Shown here one piece after another: positions 35,529 through 48,200 of a stretch of DNA of 64,000 nt. Location of the stretch: positions 5,644,501-5,708,500 of the forward strand of contig NC_135241.1 of NCBI RefSeq assembly GCF_947623445.1, in the 5' to 3' direction. The DNA is from Clavelina lepadiformis (lineage: Eukaryota > Chordata > Ascidiacea > Aplousobranchia > Clavelinidae). The number at the start of each line of letters is the position of its first letter. Position 1 is the stretch's first letter. The position numbers were made by a program, and so were the translations under genes. The notes beneath the pieces are model-generated. The model saw only the letters and a program-made list of their open reading frames with translations, did not search any database and had not been told where the DNA came from.

Positions 35529-38295
35529 ATGAGCGTTGCCAACTTCAAATTTCTGGGTGCATTATGTTCAAAAAGTAAGTTTAATGCAGTTTATGAAAAA
35601 TTGTACCATTATGACATATTCACCTTGTGGAAGTTTTACTGTGTTTTTTGTTAATTACCATAGTAAATCTTTTAAATAAGTACCTTAAAATCAAAATTAA
35701 ACATTCCTTAGTCAGTTTTGTTGCTTTTGTTTATTGCAAATTTTAGGCATTGTTTTATATATATAGACGAAACAGTATACAGTGAGACCTCGTTAATCCG
35801 GACCACTTCGTTTCGTCAAAAAATGTCGGTTTAGTAGGGTATCCGGATTGTCGGAAAGTAAAAAATCAATAAATCTTGCAAATGCAGTACCGTGTTCAAA
35901 ACGCAGTATGCACCTTACTCCAATTCTAAGTACCGAGTTTCTGGCTGGACAGCAACTAAAATTATATTTTTTGTATGATCCGACCCAGTGTCGAACCCCA
36001 GAACCACCGTATTAAAGACGAATGCTCTAAGCCAGAAGTGACGAACATGCGGCCGCAAATTGGTTTTACAACCGCTCTTGCATGGCGAAGCATTCCGGCG
36101 GGACCAGCAGTCTTGAACTTTCTTTGACCTGTTTCTAATCTTAGCGCAATGCGATATCAAAAGCTGATAGCACGATTGAGTTGGAGCAGCATGTCTTCAA
36201 TAGATTGCCGCACTCAAACGATGTACTGTACATATTTTTTTGCGACCGCGGAAGCGTTGTTTGTTACTGTTGATGAACAATTTATTTTTTCGTTAAATTT
36301 TTAATTAAATTAAATTAAATTTTTTTACAAAGCGCAATGCTGTACAGTACTGTACTTTTGAATCAATAAAGACCGCAACGTTATTATGCGTAGATAATTA
36401 ATCGGCTATTGTTTCGTCAACTAACTACATACTGTATTAGGACAATCGTGAATCATTTTCGCTTAACTGTTAATAATCCGGTTTATCGGATTTTATTGCT
36501 ATTGATTTAGCACATTTGTTCCAAAACTTTTGTGTCGGAGTCGGACAGCGGGGTTTCCGGATTAAAGGGGTAAAATGCATAGGAAGAAATCTGTTCCCGG
36601 CAGTTTTGTGTCGGATAGCGGGGATTCCGGTTCATCGGGGTCCGGACTAACGAGGTCTCACTGTATACTATTTTCGTTTAGTGATGGTGCAACAGTTGAT
36701 ATTGCAGTTTGGTACATTATACAGAAAGTGGTTACTGGTAAAATTTGGTAGTAAAAGGTACTAGTGTCCGACAAAGCACTTGTGCGTTTAAGAGTTAAAA
36801 CAATTCAAAGCGTTGAGTTTCATGTTATTATGTAATGTGTAATTTTATTTTATTTCCTCCTATCTACGCTGAGTAAGCCTTTATCATAAAGCAAGATTAT
36901 ACAATTGTGCCTAATTTTACAAGAACTTGTAAAGCATAATGTACACGCCTCTAAGACTGTGTTCGTTGAATATTGGTATACTATGTGTAGTATTTTTGAC
37001 ATTATCTTGCTTGACACTGGAGTTATGGTTTTTCAGCTCATAATCCAGCGTTGAGAGTTATTGGGAACAATTTCTTTAGGGTGTCAGCAACACTGCCATT
37101 TTCAACATCCAGCCAATGCATAAGTCAAAGTTCTGAGAGGGAGTTTCTCTTACGCCATCAAGTTTCCTCTGAAAGCAAGTTTATGAGATAAATGGTTTAT
37201 TTTTGTTTTCTCAATTCAATATTTAGCTAATAACTGAAGTGGTAGAATAGGTATACAGTTGTTCTTTTTGGATAATTTCTGGTTAACAAATTGTGTTTTA
37301 CTTGTAGAAAAGACAAACAAGAACTGGGTAATATATCGTGTTGCTTCACTCGGTCTTCTTGGTGGAATGGTTGGATGTTTTCTTGCTCCTGGCAATGCTG
37401 TTATTGATTTTGCCACAGTAACCCTTTTAGTACATCACAATTATTTGTAAGTTTGGATTTATTATTAGTAATTGGAATGGTTGTGCAATGCTCATGCTTG
37501 AGAGGTTGTATAGGAAGTATATAGGGATTATTATGAAGTGTCCATAAGCAAAAGGTTTATAACCAGTTAGGGAAATAACTTTGCTTATTTGAGATAAACA
37601 CACTATTGTACTAAATCATTATCAGAAATAAAGTATTAACTTGAATTCAGCAGTCAGCAATTCATTGCATTGCTTACATTTTCTATGCAAGAAAATTAAT
37701 TTTTGCACTTTATAACAGGAAAAGCATAAATGCTGACTCATTTTTCCATAAACATGAGCTTGAACTGTATCATGGCAGCAAAAAATTTCAAAGATATGAA
37801 AAAAAATAAATGTATAATGACCCAACAGATTAATACATCACTTTTAACTTTTGCTAAAAATGTGATTGTGTCTGGTGTGCCACAATTTGCCTTAAGGTTC
37901 AATAGCTTCAAGTACTAAGCAATCGTGTGAATTTGGACTTCAAACAGAAATCTTTGATTGGGGGTCAACAATGCAAAATTAGCTATGATCTGCCAAGTTT
38001 TTTCCCCCAAGAACCTCACCTCCACCTCCAATGGAGAATGTAAAGCTGGAAACAGCAGCTTTCACACTTCAGAGTTATATACTTGGAGTGGATGCTAAAA
38101 TGACTGCTTTTGTTTTTCAGTGGCCTGAAGTCGGTGATTGCAGACTACGCTCCTTTAGTTTTTAAAGACTGGTTCACATCTATGTTGTATTTCACTTGGC
38201 TCTTGATAAGCATTGTTACCCTTGGCCTTCTCTATTCATTTAACTACAATAACATTGGATTTTCCAAAGCACTTACCAATTTCTTTAAGTTATAA
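35529..38295 (+). CDS. SDHD: Succinate dehydrogenase cytochrome b small subunit, mitochondrial
   Basis: Exons: 35529-35574, 37037 to about 37175, 37308-37446, 38121-38295. The protein starts MSVANFKFLGALCSK, a plausible mitochondrial presequence, followed by a serine-rich linker. The membrane part is recognisable: VASLGLLGGMVGCFLAPGNA (helix 1), VTLLVHHNYFGLKSVIADYA with the haem-ligand His region and the DY near the quinone site, a third helix, and the diagnostic C-terminus FNYNNIGFSKALTNFFKL. It anchors complex II in the inner membrane and helps bind haem b and ubiquinone. The exon 2 donor is unusual: a GC donor (A|GCAAGT at about 37,175) gives the right phase, while the GT three bases later does not; a weaker GT at about 37,132 is an alternative. 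Intron 1 holds a pogo-type MITE. Confidence 0.87.
35780..36663. mobile_element. pogo/Tigger-type MITE in SDHD intron 1, 884 bp
   Basis: Terminal inverted repeats CAGTGAGACCTCGTTAATCC (left) and, inverted at the right, CAGTGAGACCTCGTTAGTCC. TA flanks lie on both sides, as in Tc1/mariner-pogo elements. No transposase frame remains. A tRNA-like segment lies inside on the minus strand. Confidence 0.85.
35984..36045 (-). repeat. tRNA-like fragment inside the pogo MITE
   Basis: Read on the minus strand, TGGCTTAGAGC resembles an A box with part of the D loop missing, and GGGTTCGACAC resembles a B box. Between them lies CGTCTTTAATACG, a possible anticodon-like loop. The cloverleaf is incomplete, so this is a tRNA-derived remnant at best, not a gene. 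Confidence 0.35.
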
Positions 38296-39220
38296 GTTAT
38301 AACATGCAAAGGTTCCACACTCGACAATTTGTTGATTGCAATATACAGAGTAGCTTTGTGGCTGTGAATTGGTTCTGCATGCATAAAAGTTTTTCTTGTT
38401 TTTCTTAGCTATGTTGGGCTGTGGTTGATTTAATTTTGCAAGGTATACTTTTCATAATACAGATTGACACCAAGTTGGATGCAGTTGGCTTTGGCTATGA
38501 GCTAATTTAATAGAATTTGTAAAATATTAAAAGCAAGTTAGGTTCGAAAATCTATTATTTTGCTAGGATGTTTAACACAACGACAGTGTCTCGGGAAGCA
38601 GAAAGTTTCAAACTGAATTTAGGCTATCCGGTTGTGAGTACATTGCAGCTGCCAGCCTTCGCATGCTGGTTTCCATGCACGTTTGCCAACAACGATCCCA
38701 ATCCACTCTGTTAACACGCGTTTTCGTTCCAATTGGCTAACGCAATATGTGACAGCAGCTAAAACTTTCTGTAGTCATTTGGTTGTAAAGAAAAAAACAG
38801 TTTGCTGTGTTAGCTTTCATTAAAGGCAAAGATTTAAAAGCACCGGCGTTGCATGGAAATTGTACAAGAAAAACACAAGTAAAACAAAAACGTCAAAGCA
38901 TTCAGGTTAACAGTGGCGTTCTTTTTCGTGTTAATTATATTGGAGCCGTGTAAGAACTCGTAATCAGAAACTCCACTACCGCGAGAAATACTCGAGTAAA
39001 ATTTGCATTCATTGTAGATTAGTGCTTCTGTGCATGAGAACTTGAACAGTAGCGCATATATACAAAGCAAAATAATCCATCTTCGTCCGAATTCTTCAGC
39101 TGCATTGTAACTAGGCTCACGAAAACTGACCATGTTAGTTTGTAAACTTGGCTTTCGAAAGCTTATTTACAGTAATGCGGCATACTCAGTCGACCAGTAA
39201 CCACTCAAAGCCATTCGTTC
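38296..39220. other. Tail-to-tail spacer between SDHD and SLC4A11-like
   Basis: It holds the 3' UTRs of both convergent genes. ATTAAA-type hexamers are present on both strands (for example near 38,526 on plus). No other gene seen. Confidence 0.5.
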
Positions 39221-42200
39221 TTATGTGTCCAAGACCGCCAAGTATTTCCGTTCGATAAACCAGGGAAGCACCTTGTGTCTGCGAAGCAAGCACATGGTCC
39301 AAGATATTAATTTCGAACTTTTTTCCAAACCGGCAAAAATCCGGTTACCACCTTATCATGTAGCAAGTAAAGTTGTGCTAAACGTGCCAATGTATTTAAT
39401 TTTTTTGAAGTAACCAACTTACCTTATTGGAAGAAGAAGTAAAATAATAACTGGAAAGATCATCTTTAAGTAATACTGCTCAGCAAAACCAAAAAAAGCA
39501 ACGATAACCAACTGGATAACTTGGCACAACGTGAAAAGATGAAGTATTCGTTGCGGAACTTTGCGAACGTAGTGATTTGGTGGATAAGAACTCTACGAAT
39601 ATAACAGACAATTTTTAGTAGCCTCTACGTGTAAACTTCCAAGCATGACTTGCATTTTTACTCACGCCTTCTGTGAAGAGTAACATCATTCGATCAAACA
39701 TCTGATTGCCATTGAATGACGTCAACCCCAGAAACAAAAACAAACCCTGCGCGTAGAGTTCAGAGTAATTCGAAAATAAGAATTATGAAAAACTAGAGAT
39801 TTTGCGAGGCATTTTTACAAATAAAACAAAATATGACGAAAGGGGCCAATGCAATACCTGCAGCACTGCTACCGGTATCCAATATTGCATGTAGGGCAGA
39901 AGGAAAATGGAAAGGCCAATCAATATGTGGGACAATATACTGGTGAGACGCGTCTCTCTGACTTTGACAATTCTGCAAAGATGTACAAACGTAAGAATTA
40001 AGTTCAGAGCATATTGTTTGCCTCGTATAGGTTTGTTATATAACTTTTATTAAGGCGCTGTCTGTGTTCTATTAATTTTCAATTCCAGGTATTTGTTTCC
40101 TCTTTGAGAACACGCTGATGCTGGCATTTAACAAACTTTTAACACAAGATTAGGGATGGGTAAGGGTTTACTACAGGCGTGTTGGAAATGTTCCAACTTT
40201 CGATTTATGTCATACATTTAGTTGCAGTCGTACAATGAAAATCCGAATCGTCTGCAACCATGCTACGTAATTGCTAAAACGTTCTCACACAACCACCAAC
40301 ATGCAGGTAGCCTCGATACATCACCGGTACCTGACGCTCACCGATATTTACCGATGATCTGATAGGAACCAGTGGCTGCACGCCAACCGAAACCCGTTAG
40401 ACTGCAACATGTAGACCAGTGTATTAAATCACTAGGTGCAGCGACTAGAAGAGTTTGCAATAAAAAGTAAAAATAGAACTCACTCATCGTGGACAGTGCC
40501 GAAGTTAGACACGTGCTGTTCGACATCCGCTAGCGCCTTTACGTGGAGTGGGGAATGGGGCAAGGCAGCGTGGACCCAGGGAAGGGTAAATATCGATAGC
40601 ACCACGTTGATGAGTCCAATCACCAGCAGATCCCAGTGGTAAGCAGGCCCCTTTTTTAATCTGTGTTAATCATATTTGGAAATAATCATATGAAGTTAAG
40701 AGACCGTTGCTGTAAGTAATTACTGAAGTAACATAATTGAAACGCCTAACTACGAGTCATGTCTTTAATGTTTATTTCTTCGTCATAAACTATCTTCTGA
40801 ACATCATTTATTTACACTTCTGCATTTTATACTATCAAGTACTTCACTGAAAACTTACTTGTTCGCTGGTGCATTGACAATCGCAGCGGACACGTTTTGA
40901 TCAACAAAGAATAAGCAACTTAAACACAGACCCAGCCCCATAGCACCCAGATGGGCGAGAGGAGGTAGCTCGGATACGGGAGCAAGTATAAATAGATTTT
41001 TCCCGGGTTCTACATTGAAGTTTTCCACTAAATTTTTATGAAAAAGAATTACAAAAATAAAGACTGGATTGGGCCATTTCGTCTTTGCAATTTATCAATA
41101 AAGCTGATATAAAACTATAGCAACAACACTATCTAAAACTAGTCTAAGCAATACTGTAAATAACGAAACCGACAAAACTGTAAGCAAAACTTACAGTCTA
41201 TGGCTCTGAAAAGGTATGCTCCAATGAATGAAAGACAAACAACAGAAATGGGCAAGGCATAGTCGGCTAAAATTTCCCGCTTGGTGGCAGAAAGAAATTG
41301 CCTGCAGATAGTTCGACTTAAAAACAGCTTGACATCGATAAAAAACTAGATTTCGTGAATTCGTTTACAATTTAAACAAATGCTATGTTATCACGACCAA
41401 CATCAATTAAAAAAAGAAAACTGCTCACGATTCATCAAAACGGAGTATGGTCATCCCAAGCCAGAGGGTACCCAGCATCAAAAAGAGAAAGAGAATCGAT
41501 TCCTCCGGTTTGTAGCACTTCAGTTTGTCACCGAGAAGCTCGCAGCCTTCGGTCATATTGTATGGTGCAGGCGTGAAAAAATCGGTGGTGTTTGAAGTTG
41601 TAACCATGGGTGCAGTGGACGTGACTCCAACTGCAGAAGTGATGCGATAGTTGTCATTAAAAATAGTACGTCATATGTTGATAGGACTTAGTGTAATTGT
41701 TACTTGGAACGAACTTTTCATTTACGTCAAACATTTGTAAAATACTTATATGGCTAGGGTAGGTTTTTAACTTACGTGAAACCATGTCTTTAAAATGGTA
41801 ATTTTTTTCGAAATCTAAAAAATTCAAAATAAAAAGTTAACTTTTCTCTAATTTATAATAAAAAGCCTTTAATTTCACTTGATTTTTATTTGCCTGGTTC
41901 GCTATACGCCATTTTTTCTTTATAGTTTATGTTTATTACTTACTTTTAATTGTTGCTTTGACGGCGTCGGCTGTGAAAGCAAGGGCGATAAAAAAACCAA
42001 AAATTTCTTCCGTTGACCTAATACGACCAAATAACATGACAAGAAAATGCATTGACATAATTAACTAATTACTTAATATTAAACAATCAATTATTCACAA
42101 CTATGCCATAGTAAGTTATTATTGCAAATTACAACCAGTCAGCCACCTACCTAGACGAATATTTCATCAACTTGCTTAAGTTAAAAAACGCTTCCAGGAT

Positions 42201-45200
42201 CAAAAATATGCTGTTCCACAAGCCAGTCATTGCATACATCGCCCTGAAGTTCAGATCGAACGAGTCGCTCACGATCATTATGACTGCGCACAATATACGT
42301 TGTTACGTCAGCAATCCAATAAAAAACACCGCACTGTTGTATTCAAATCCGAAAAAACACCGAAGGTTAAGAATTCTTAGAGCAACTAGTGCACATTCAA
42401 AGTTAAGCGTAAATTTCGGCTTCTGGACAAAGACTTTTCCATCCTAAAGAAACTAATTGCACTTGAAACTGGTTCACCATAGTTGATTCAGCCTTCTAAG
42501 TATGCCTGGTTAAAGGCTTAAAGCTATCCCACAAAGGAATAACACCACTCACCTTTTACGTATAAGGCAAGTGGTGCTGTAGTCAGAATGATCAACATTG
42601 GTTGCCCACTGAATATGGCGAACGCCAGTCCTCCAATAGTTTGTGACATCACTGCTGACGTCACATCTAAACAGATCATTACACATTTTATAAGAAAACA
42701 CATCCGTTCAGATAAATCCAGTCTTGGCCGGTTGATTTGTATATGCTTAAGTTTTAATGTACAGTAGTTAGAAGTGTTTCGTTGCTTCTAGTTTTACCTA
42801 TTTTCTTGTCGGTTGTAGTTTCGTAAAGTGTCCCGAAGGCGATATCAGGCAACAAACACGCGAAATACAAGAAGAAAACAGTTGCAACCAACTTGTGTAA
42901 AGTATGCTTGCCAACAACCCCTGCAAAATATCTCACAGTTATTCTTGTAATTTTTATTGCTTTAGCAAACATTGCACTCCAGTGTAACTGCAAACTGTGC
43001 AATATTATTTAAATTGTTTTTTGATTTGGTATAATAAATGATTGTAGTGAAATTGTTTATATCCAACACTAAGGCATAGCAAGGTTTCTCACCGTCTTTA
43101 TAGTCGGACCAGTAATGTGGAAGTCTGCGTTTGAGATCGTCGTAAATTCCACGGCCCACTTGAAGGTAAGAGTATTCCTAAAAAGAAACAGTTATTATCT
43201 TTTATCGAGTCATTTAGGCTATATCTGTATCTAAACTTTATCAGGGGCTTGATGAAACTTATTGTAAATAAAAGTGCTAAAAAATTTTCAATTGCGAAGT
43301 GCCAACGCTATAACAAAATGAACAACTTGAAATTTTTCTTTTATACTTATACGCATAGATATATGTGTATTTGTTTATTATTGGGCTAAACTACTGTAAC
43401 TATATATAGTAACTAAGTTACCATAATAAACTCATAACCAACTTAAGCGCTATCGCGTCAAGCTAACTCATTTCTAAACTAAAATCTTTATCTCAATCAG
43501 AGATAAAGGTTGAACCCCAAATTACCACAAATTCATCCTCCTCCTTTCCCGTAAGCGGTTCAGTCATGGACTCCCGGACTTCTCTCTTGTATTTTGTGCT
43601 CTGGAGGATAAGCACATCTTTGAATTCTTCCTCGGTTTTTGCTGCGGCCAGGTTATGCCGGAACGACTGGTTGCACATCATCGACGAGAAAGTCCGCCCT
43701 ATTTCGACCGCGTTTTTAGTGAATTTCTATGAAAATACATCGTACTTCATTACAACAGATACATGTATCACGAATTATAATAATTTAATTGTTCACAAAA
43801 GATATTTCTGTTTTCTACATAAAATTACAATGTCATACGGAAGAGGCCTTAAAATTGAAATATCTACAACGACTTTTAACTGATTATACCAGACTTAACA
43901 CAATTTAATGATAATCACATGAAAAATGATATGGATTAAATCGAGGATGACATTTACGGTATTGTTTTCACTTGTAAGTAGACAAAACTGGCATTTCATA
44001 AATTTGACTTCAGTGTCTATAAATACTTCACCTCTTTCTTAGGGGCAATAACAGCAATGACGAATAGAACTTCCTCACATTTATTGCCTAGGTTCAGCGG
44101 ATTACGTAGGCGTGCTATGCCCACGTGACTTTTCTTTAACATGGGCAAGGAACACCTAATATTAAACAAACAAGCATTATACTGTAGAATGCATATACGT
44201 TGCTTATAGTTGTCACATAGAAATTCCCAACAACGAAAATCTTAACCATCGGAAGATAAATAAATACTGACGCAAAAGAAAAATGTATCAAGCACTCTAA
44301 ATTACAAGGCCTGTGCAACGAGTTTAATGTTCAAGAGCCTATCAGGAAAAACTTACAAGGCAGTTATCCAGGTCTCCTCGTAAGCAGAGCCATCGGGTCT
44401 GTACTGGACTCCTTGAATCGTTTCCCGAAGCTGGTCCACTGAGCCGACTGCAATTCAGCAAGATAAAATCAGCGGTCGCTCGTGGTGACAATTTTAACTC
44501 ACACTGTCAACGCGCGACGCAACAAAGTTATTATAACAGCTCACGCTATTATAATATGTTAATTACACCACAAGCAACATATTTTTCTGTTATCACAAAA
44601 ACAGGTTTTCCATAAGCTCTTCAGCCTCGTACGATCTACCAAGCAATGCATAACATGGGAAATTCCATGCCAAACGTCACAACCATAATTCTGTTGACGA
44701 TCTAGGAAAAGCCTTTAATCTTAACAACTATTCCACCTGCTACAAGAAAATGGCTCGTGCAAAAATCGGCAAACAGATAAGTTTTGCAAATATTGGCACA
44801 AATGCTCGTACACGGTTATTGAAGACATTCTATAGACGAAATTTAAGTCTACCCAAAATGCAATGTCTTTGATACCAAAGCCGAAACAAAAATTTCACAA
44901 ACATAAAATGAAAATGAACTTCGAATCCAAATGAAATGATTTTATTAATGAAATCAAAAACCCGGTACATTTACCAACTGATTCGAATGATTTTCTTTAA
45001 GTCGAAGTCAAAGCAAAATCGCTTAAGCATGCGAACTTTCAAGACTGTTGGTGGCAATTGTAGTTCTACAAGCTTTCATAGCAGTTTAAATAGGGGTGCT
45101 ACTGTTCGTACTCTACAAGTATGCGTACTCGTATCACCTTCAGATTGCCGTATTCTGCTTCTATCTGTTTAAAAAACTAAATTGAACTTTGGAATTTATA

Positions 45201-48200
45201 ATGCTCCAAAACACTGTTATGGAATTAGAATTGGTTTTGAAAATAACAACAGTAAAAGGACTTGAATGACTTATTCAGCAAACACTGCATAATCAATCAC
45301 AAGTAATAATCAATCATCAATGATCACATCATAATCAATAAATCACAACCCAATTGTGACCGTAACAGTGTGTTGGCCTGTCATCATTTTTAAGCAATCA
45401 GTAAGAGCTGTAAGAGTTGATAACAGAAAGCATTGACTGAACAAAAGCTACTTATCTAGAAATAAGGTACCGCATTTGACGTCAGCGATATCTAATTACT
45501 TACGTGAGTCTTGATATTGCTCCTGGAAAGTGAAAAATGCTTTTTCCGCCTCGGAAGTGATTTTTTCATCAACGTCCAAGTCCTTTTGCAATTTTGACAA
45601 CAATTCCGCAATAATCTTGTCAAGGCCTGAATATAATATCGAACCCGTGAAATAATTCGTTATGGATTTACATTGAAAAGACTTTGACAATGCAGCGTCG
45701 TGCTAAAATTCTTAAAAGTTATGTCTTGTTCAGTATAATAACTGCTATATATTGCAAACGACCACTCATGCAATATCAACTGTTAACAAAGGGTATATTC
45801 TTCAATAAGTGCACAATGCAGTTGTGCAGTTTGTCGTAATTGTACCCGACTGCATTTTTCATTTGGATGCTGCTGGCAACTTAATATAATGCACAATAAA
45901 ACAACAGCGGGTTGCCTTTACATTAAGTTCGGCGACAAAAACAAGCGGTTACGGTTTGCAAGACAACTCCAAGTAAACAACATTTAGGTAACGCATGTTT
46001 ATCTATTAATGCAGATCTCATGGAGGTTTAAGCTGGGCGTGGCTTGTAAAAACACGCGGTTCTTCTTGTCAATTTGAACAGCTAATCGGTTTTTAGATCT
46101 TATTTCAAGTAACGGCTGAGAAACGGTTTGTAAAAAAAGACCAAGGTTTTTTGTAATAACTTACATAAAAAAAGCTTATAAGACGAGCGGTTTAATAGAC
46201 TTAGTTAAAATTGTCTTCATTGTCACCATGATATGCAAAAGGTGTCAAGTGCGTTGCATTTAAACAAACTCGGTCTAAATTATTAATTAGTGTTAATTTA
46301 ATTTGATCTAAAGATAATAATACTGCTACATTTTGTCCCATCGTTTGGTGATGATCAGTTTGGGTGGGCTGTATTGTGCATACTTACTTGTATGTGGCAC
46401 GTCGAGCAACACCACGGGCGACACGAGAAATTTTTCCAGGTCACGTCTCGCTCTAATCTCATCTCGAAAATCTTTCAGCGGCAAAGTCTGTAAAAAAGTA
46501 AAACTTTTCTCATATGCACGAAAGGTTGCCAAAATGGGCTGATACCTTTAACCAAGCCTGATATTTTCATAGAATTGGAATAAAGGTCATTTATTGGATT
46601 AAAATCGCATTCGCAGAGTTCTATTGTTAGCAAATAAGGAGGATAATTACCTTTCTAATCTTGAGGATTAGCTCGCGGTGAAAAAATTCGTCATCTTCCT
46701 CTGCAAAACAAAGACAAAACATAACTGAATGAAGAAACAAACTTCACTCTGTAATCAACGTGAAGTTTATAAACCTGTGCGGAGTGCCCGGTTACAGCAC
46801 AACGTTTTACCATCGGGGCACACAACCACACTTGTTTTAAAGAAGATTCAAGGCCGAGCTTTTGCAAACTCAAACACTTGCTAGTTAATTTTCGGCTCAG
46901 TCATTAACTAATAACACGGGGTTAAATTGTTTTTTCCGAGTTTCTTAAGATACTATATACGCTTTAATGTCGCAAAAAATGCACGCTCCTTATTTACTCG
47001 AATATATAAGGCGCTGCTTCAATTTTTTTCGAAAGGATTTTGTGCGCTTTTTATTCAATGGAGCCTTCTAATCTACAAGCAAATACGCTAACTGGCTAAA
47101 ATCAATTGACAATAACGTTGCACAAGCCGTCCTTATAAAAGCAATGATATTTTATAGCATATAACAGCATGCGAACAATAATGTTTACAATACAATATAA
47201 AACGAAGGAAAGTGATATGCATTGTGATAAATATACGGCACATTGTTGGAATATCTCATAAAATTTATTCGGCATTCAATTCTTTTCTGCAGAAATTCTT
47301 GAGTTTTTGGAAAATAACTTCAACTGTTTTTTATACAAAATGAGCGCATATATAGTAAATTGTGTATAGTAAATATCTTTATCCAAGACCATAAGAGGAA
47401 ATAATAAAAAATGGAAAACATTCCGATGTTGAGATGCAGTAATTAAACAGAAATTAATTTACTACGATAATTTATAGCCTACTGAGGAATTAAATGGTAA
47501 AATCGAGGTTTTTGCATTATCATATCTCACGCTTCTGTGGCAGATATTGATCTCATCTGCCGCTGGCTATAATTACCAACAAAAATTGGCCTACTCACAC
47601 CGCAAAAATTCAAACAAACCATTCTTTTATCATCTCACATTTGCAGGTGACTTTTCGTTTGTGGTACTAATCATAGTTGTGTCGGCAAAGGCGACGACGC
47701 TAAATCTTGTTTTGAAGGATTGTATATGTAAGGATATATTCAACTACAGCCCGATTTGATTATTTCTAACGTATTTGATTTTATTTCATCATTAGAAACA
47801 TGATTAGTGTTTCCGTTTTGGTTCGTTGATTTAATCTGATGGGACATGCCGGCGATATTGTGGTGTATGATTAACCACTGTGGTCTTGCTGTACAACAAA
47901 TATTTGACTTTTTGCGTTACCAAGTTAACTTTACGAGGCCACCTTCACACCGATATAGGTCATTTTCCGACCGCCCATGTTATAGTTTTATCAAAGCAAT
48001 GCGATCAGCAAAATTATGAATGAGTTACTAGAATCAGATCAACGGCACTTAAGCATGAAAAAGATACGGGAACTTATTTCTTTGATGGAATTATGCGATT
48101 TAAATTTATTTCGCTGACGATATTATTCTATTCCTGATATAAAATGCGTCCTTATTTTCCCCACATGTCATACTATGTACCATTAGAATTGTGTAAAAAA

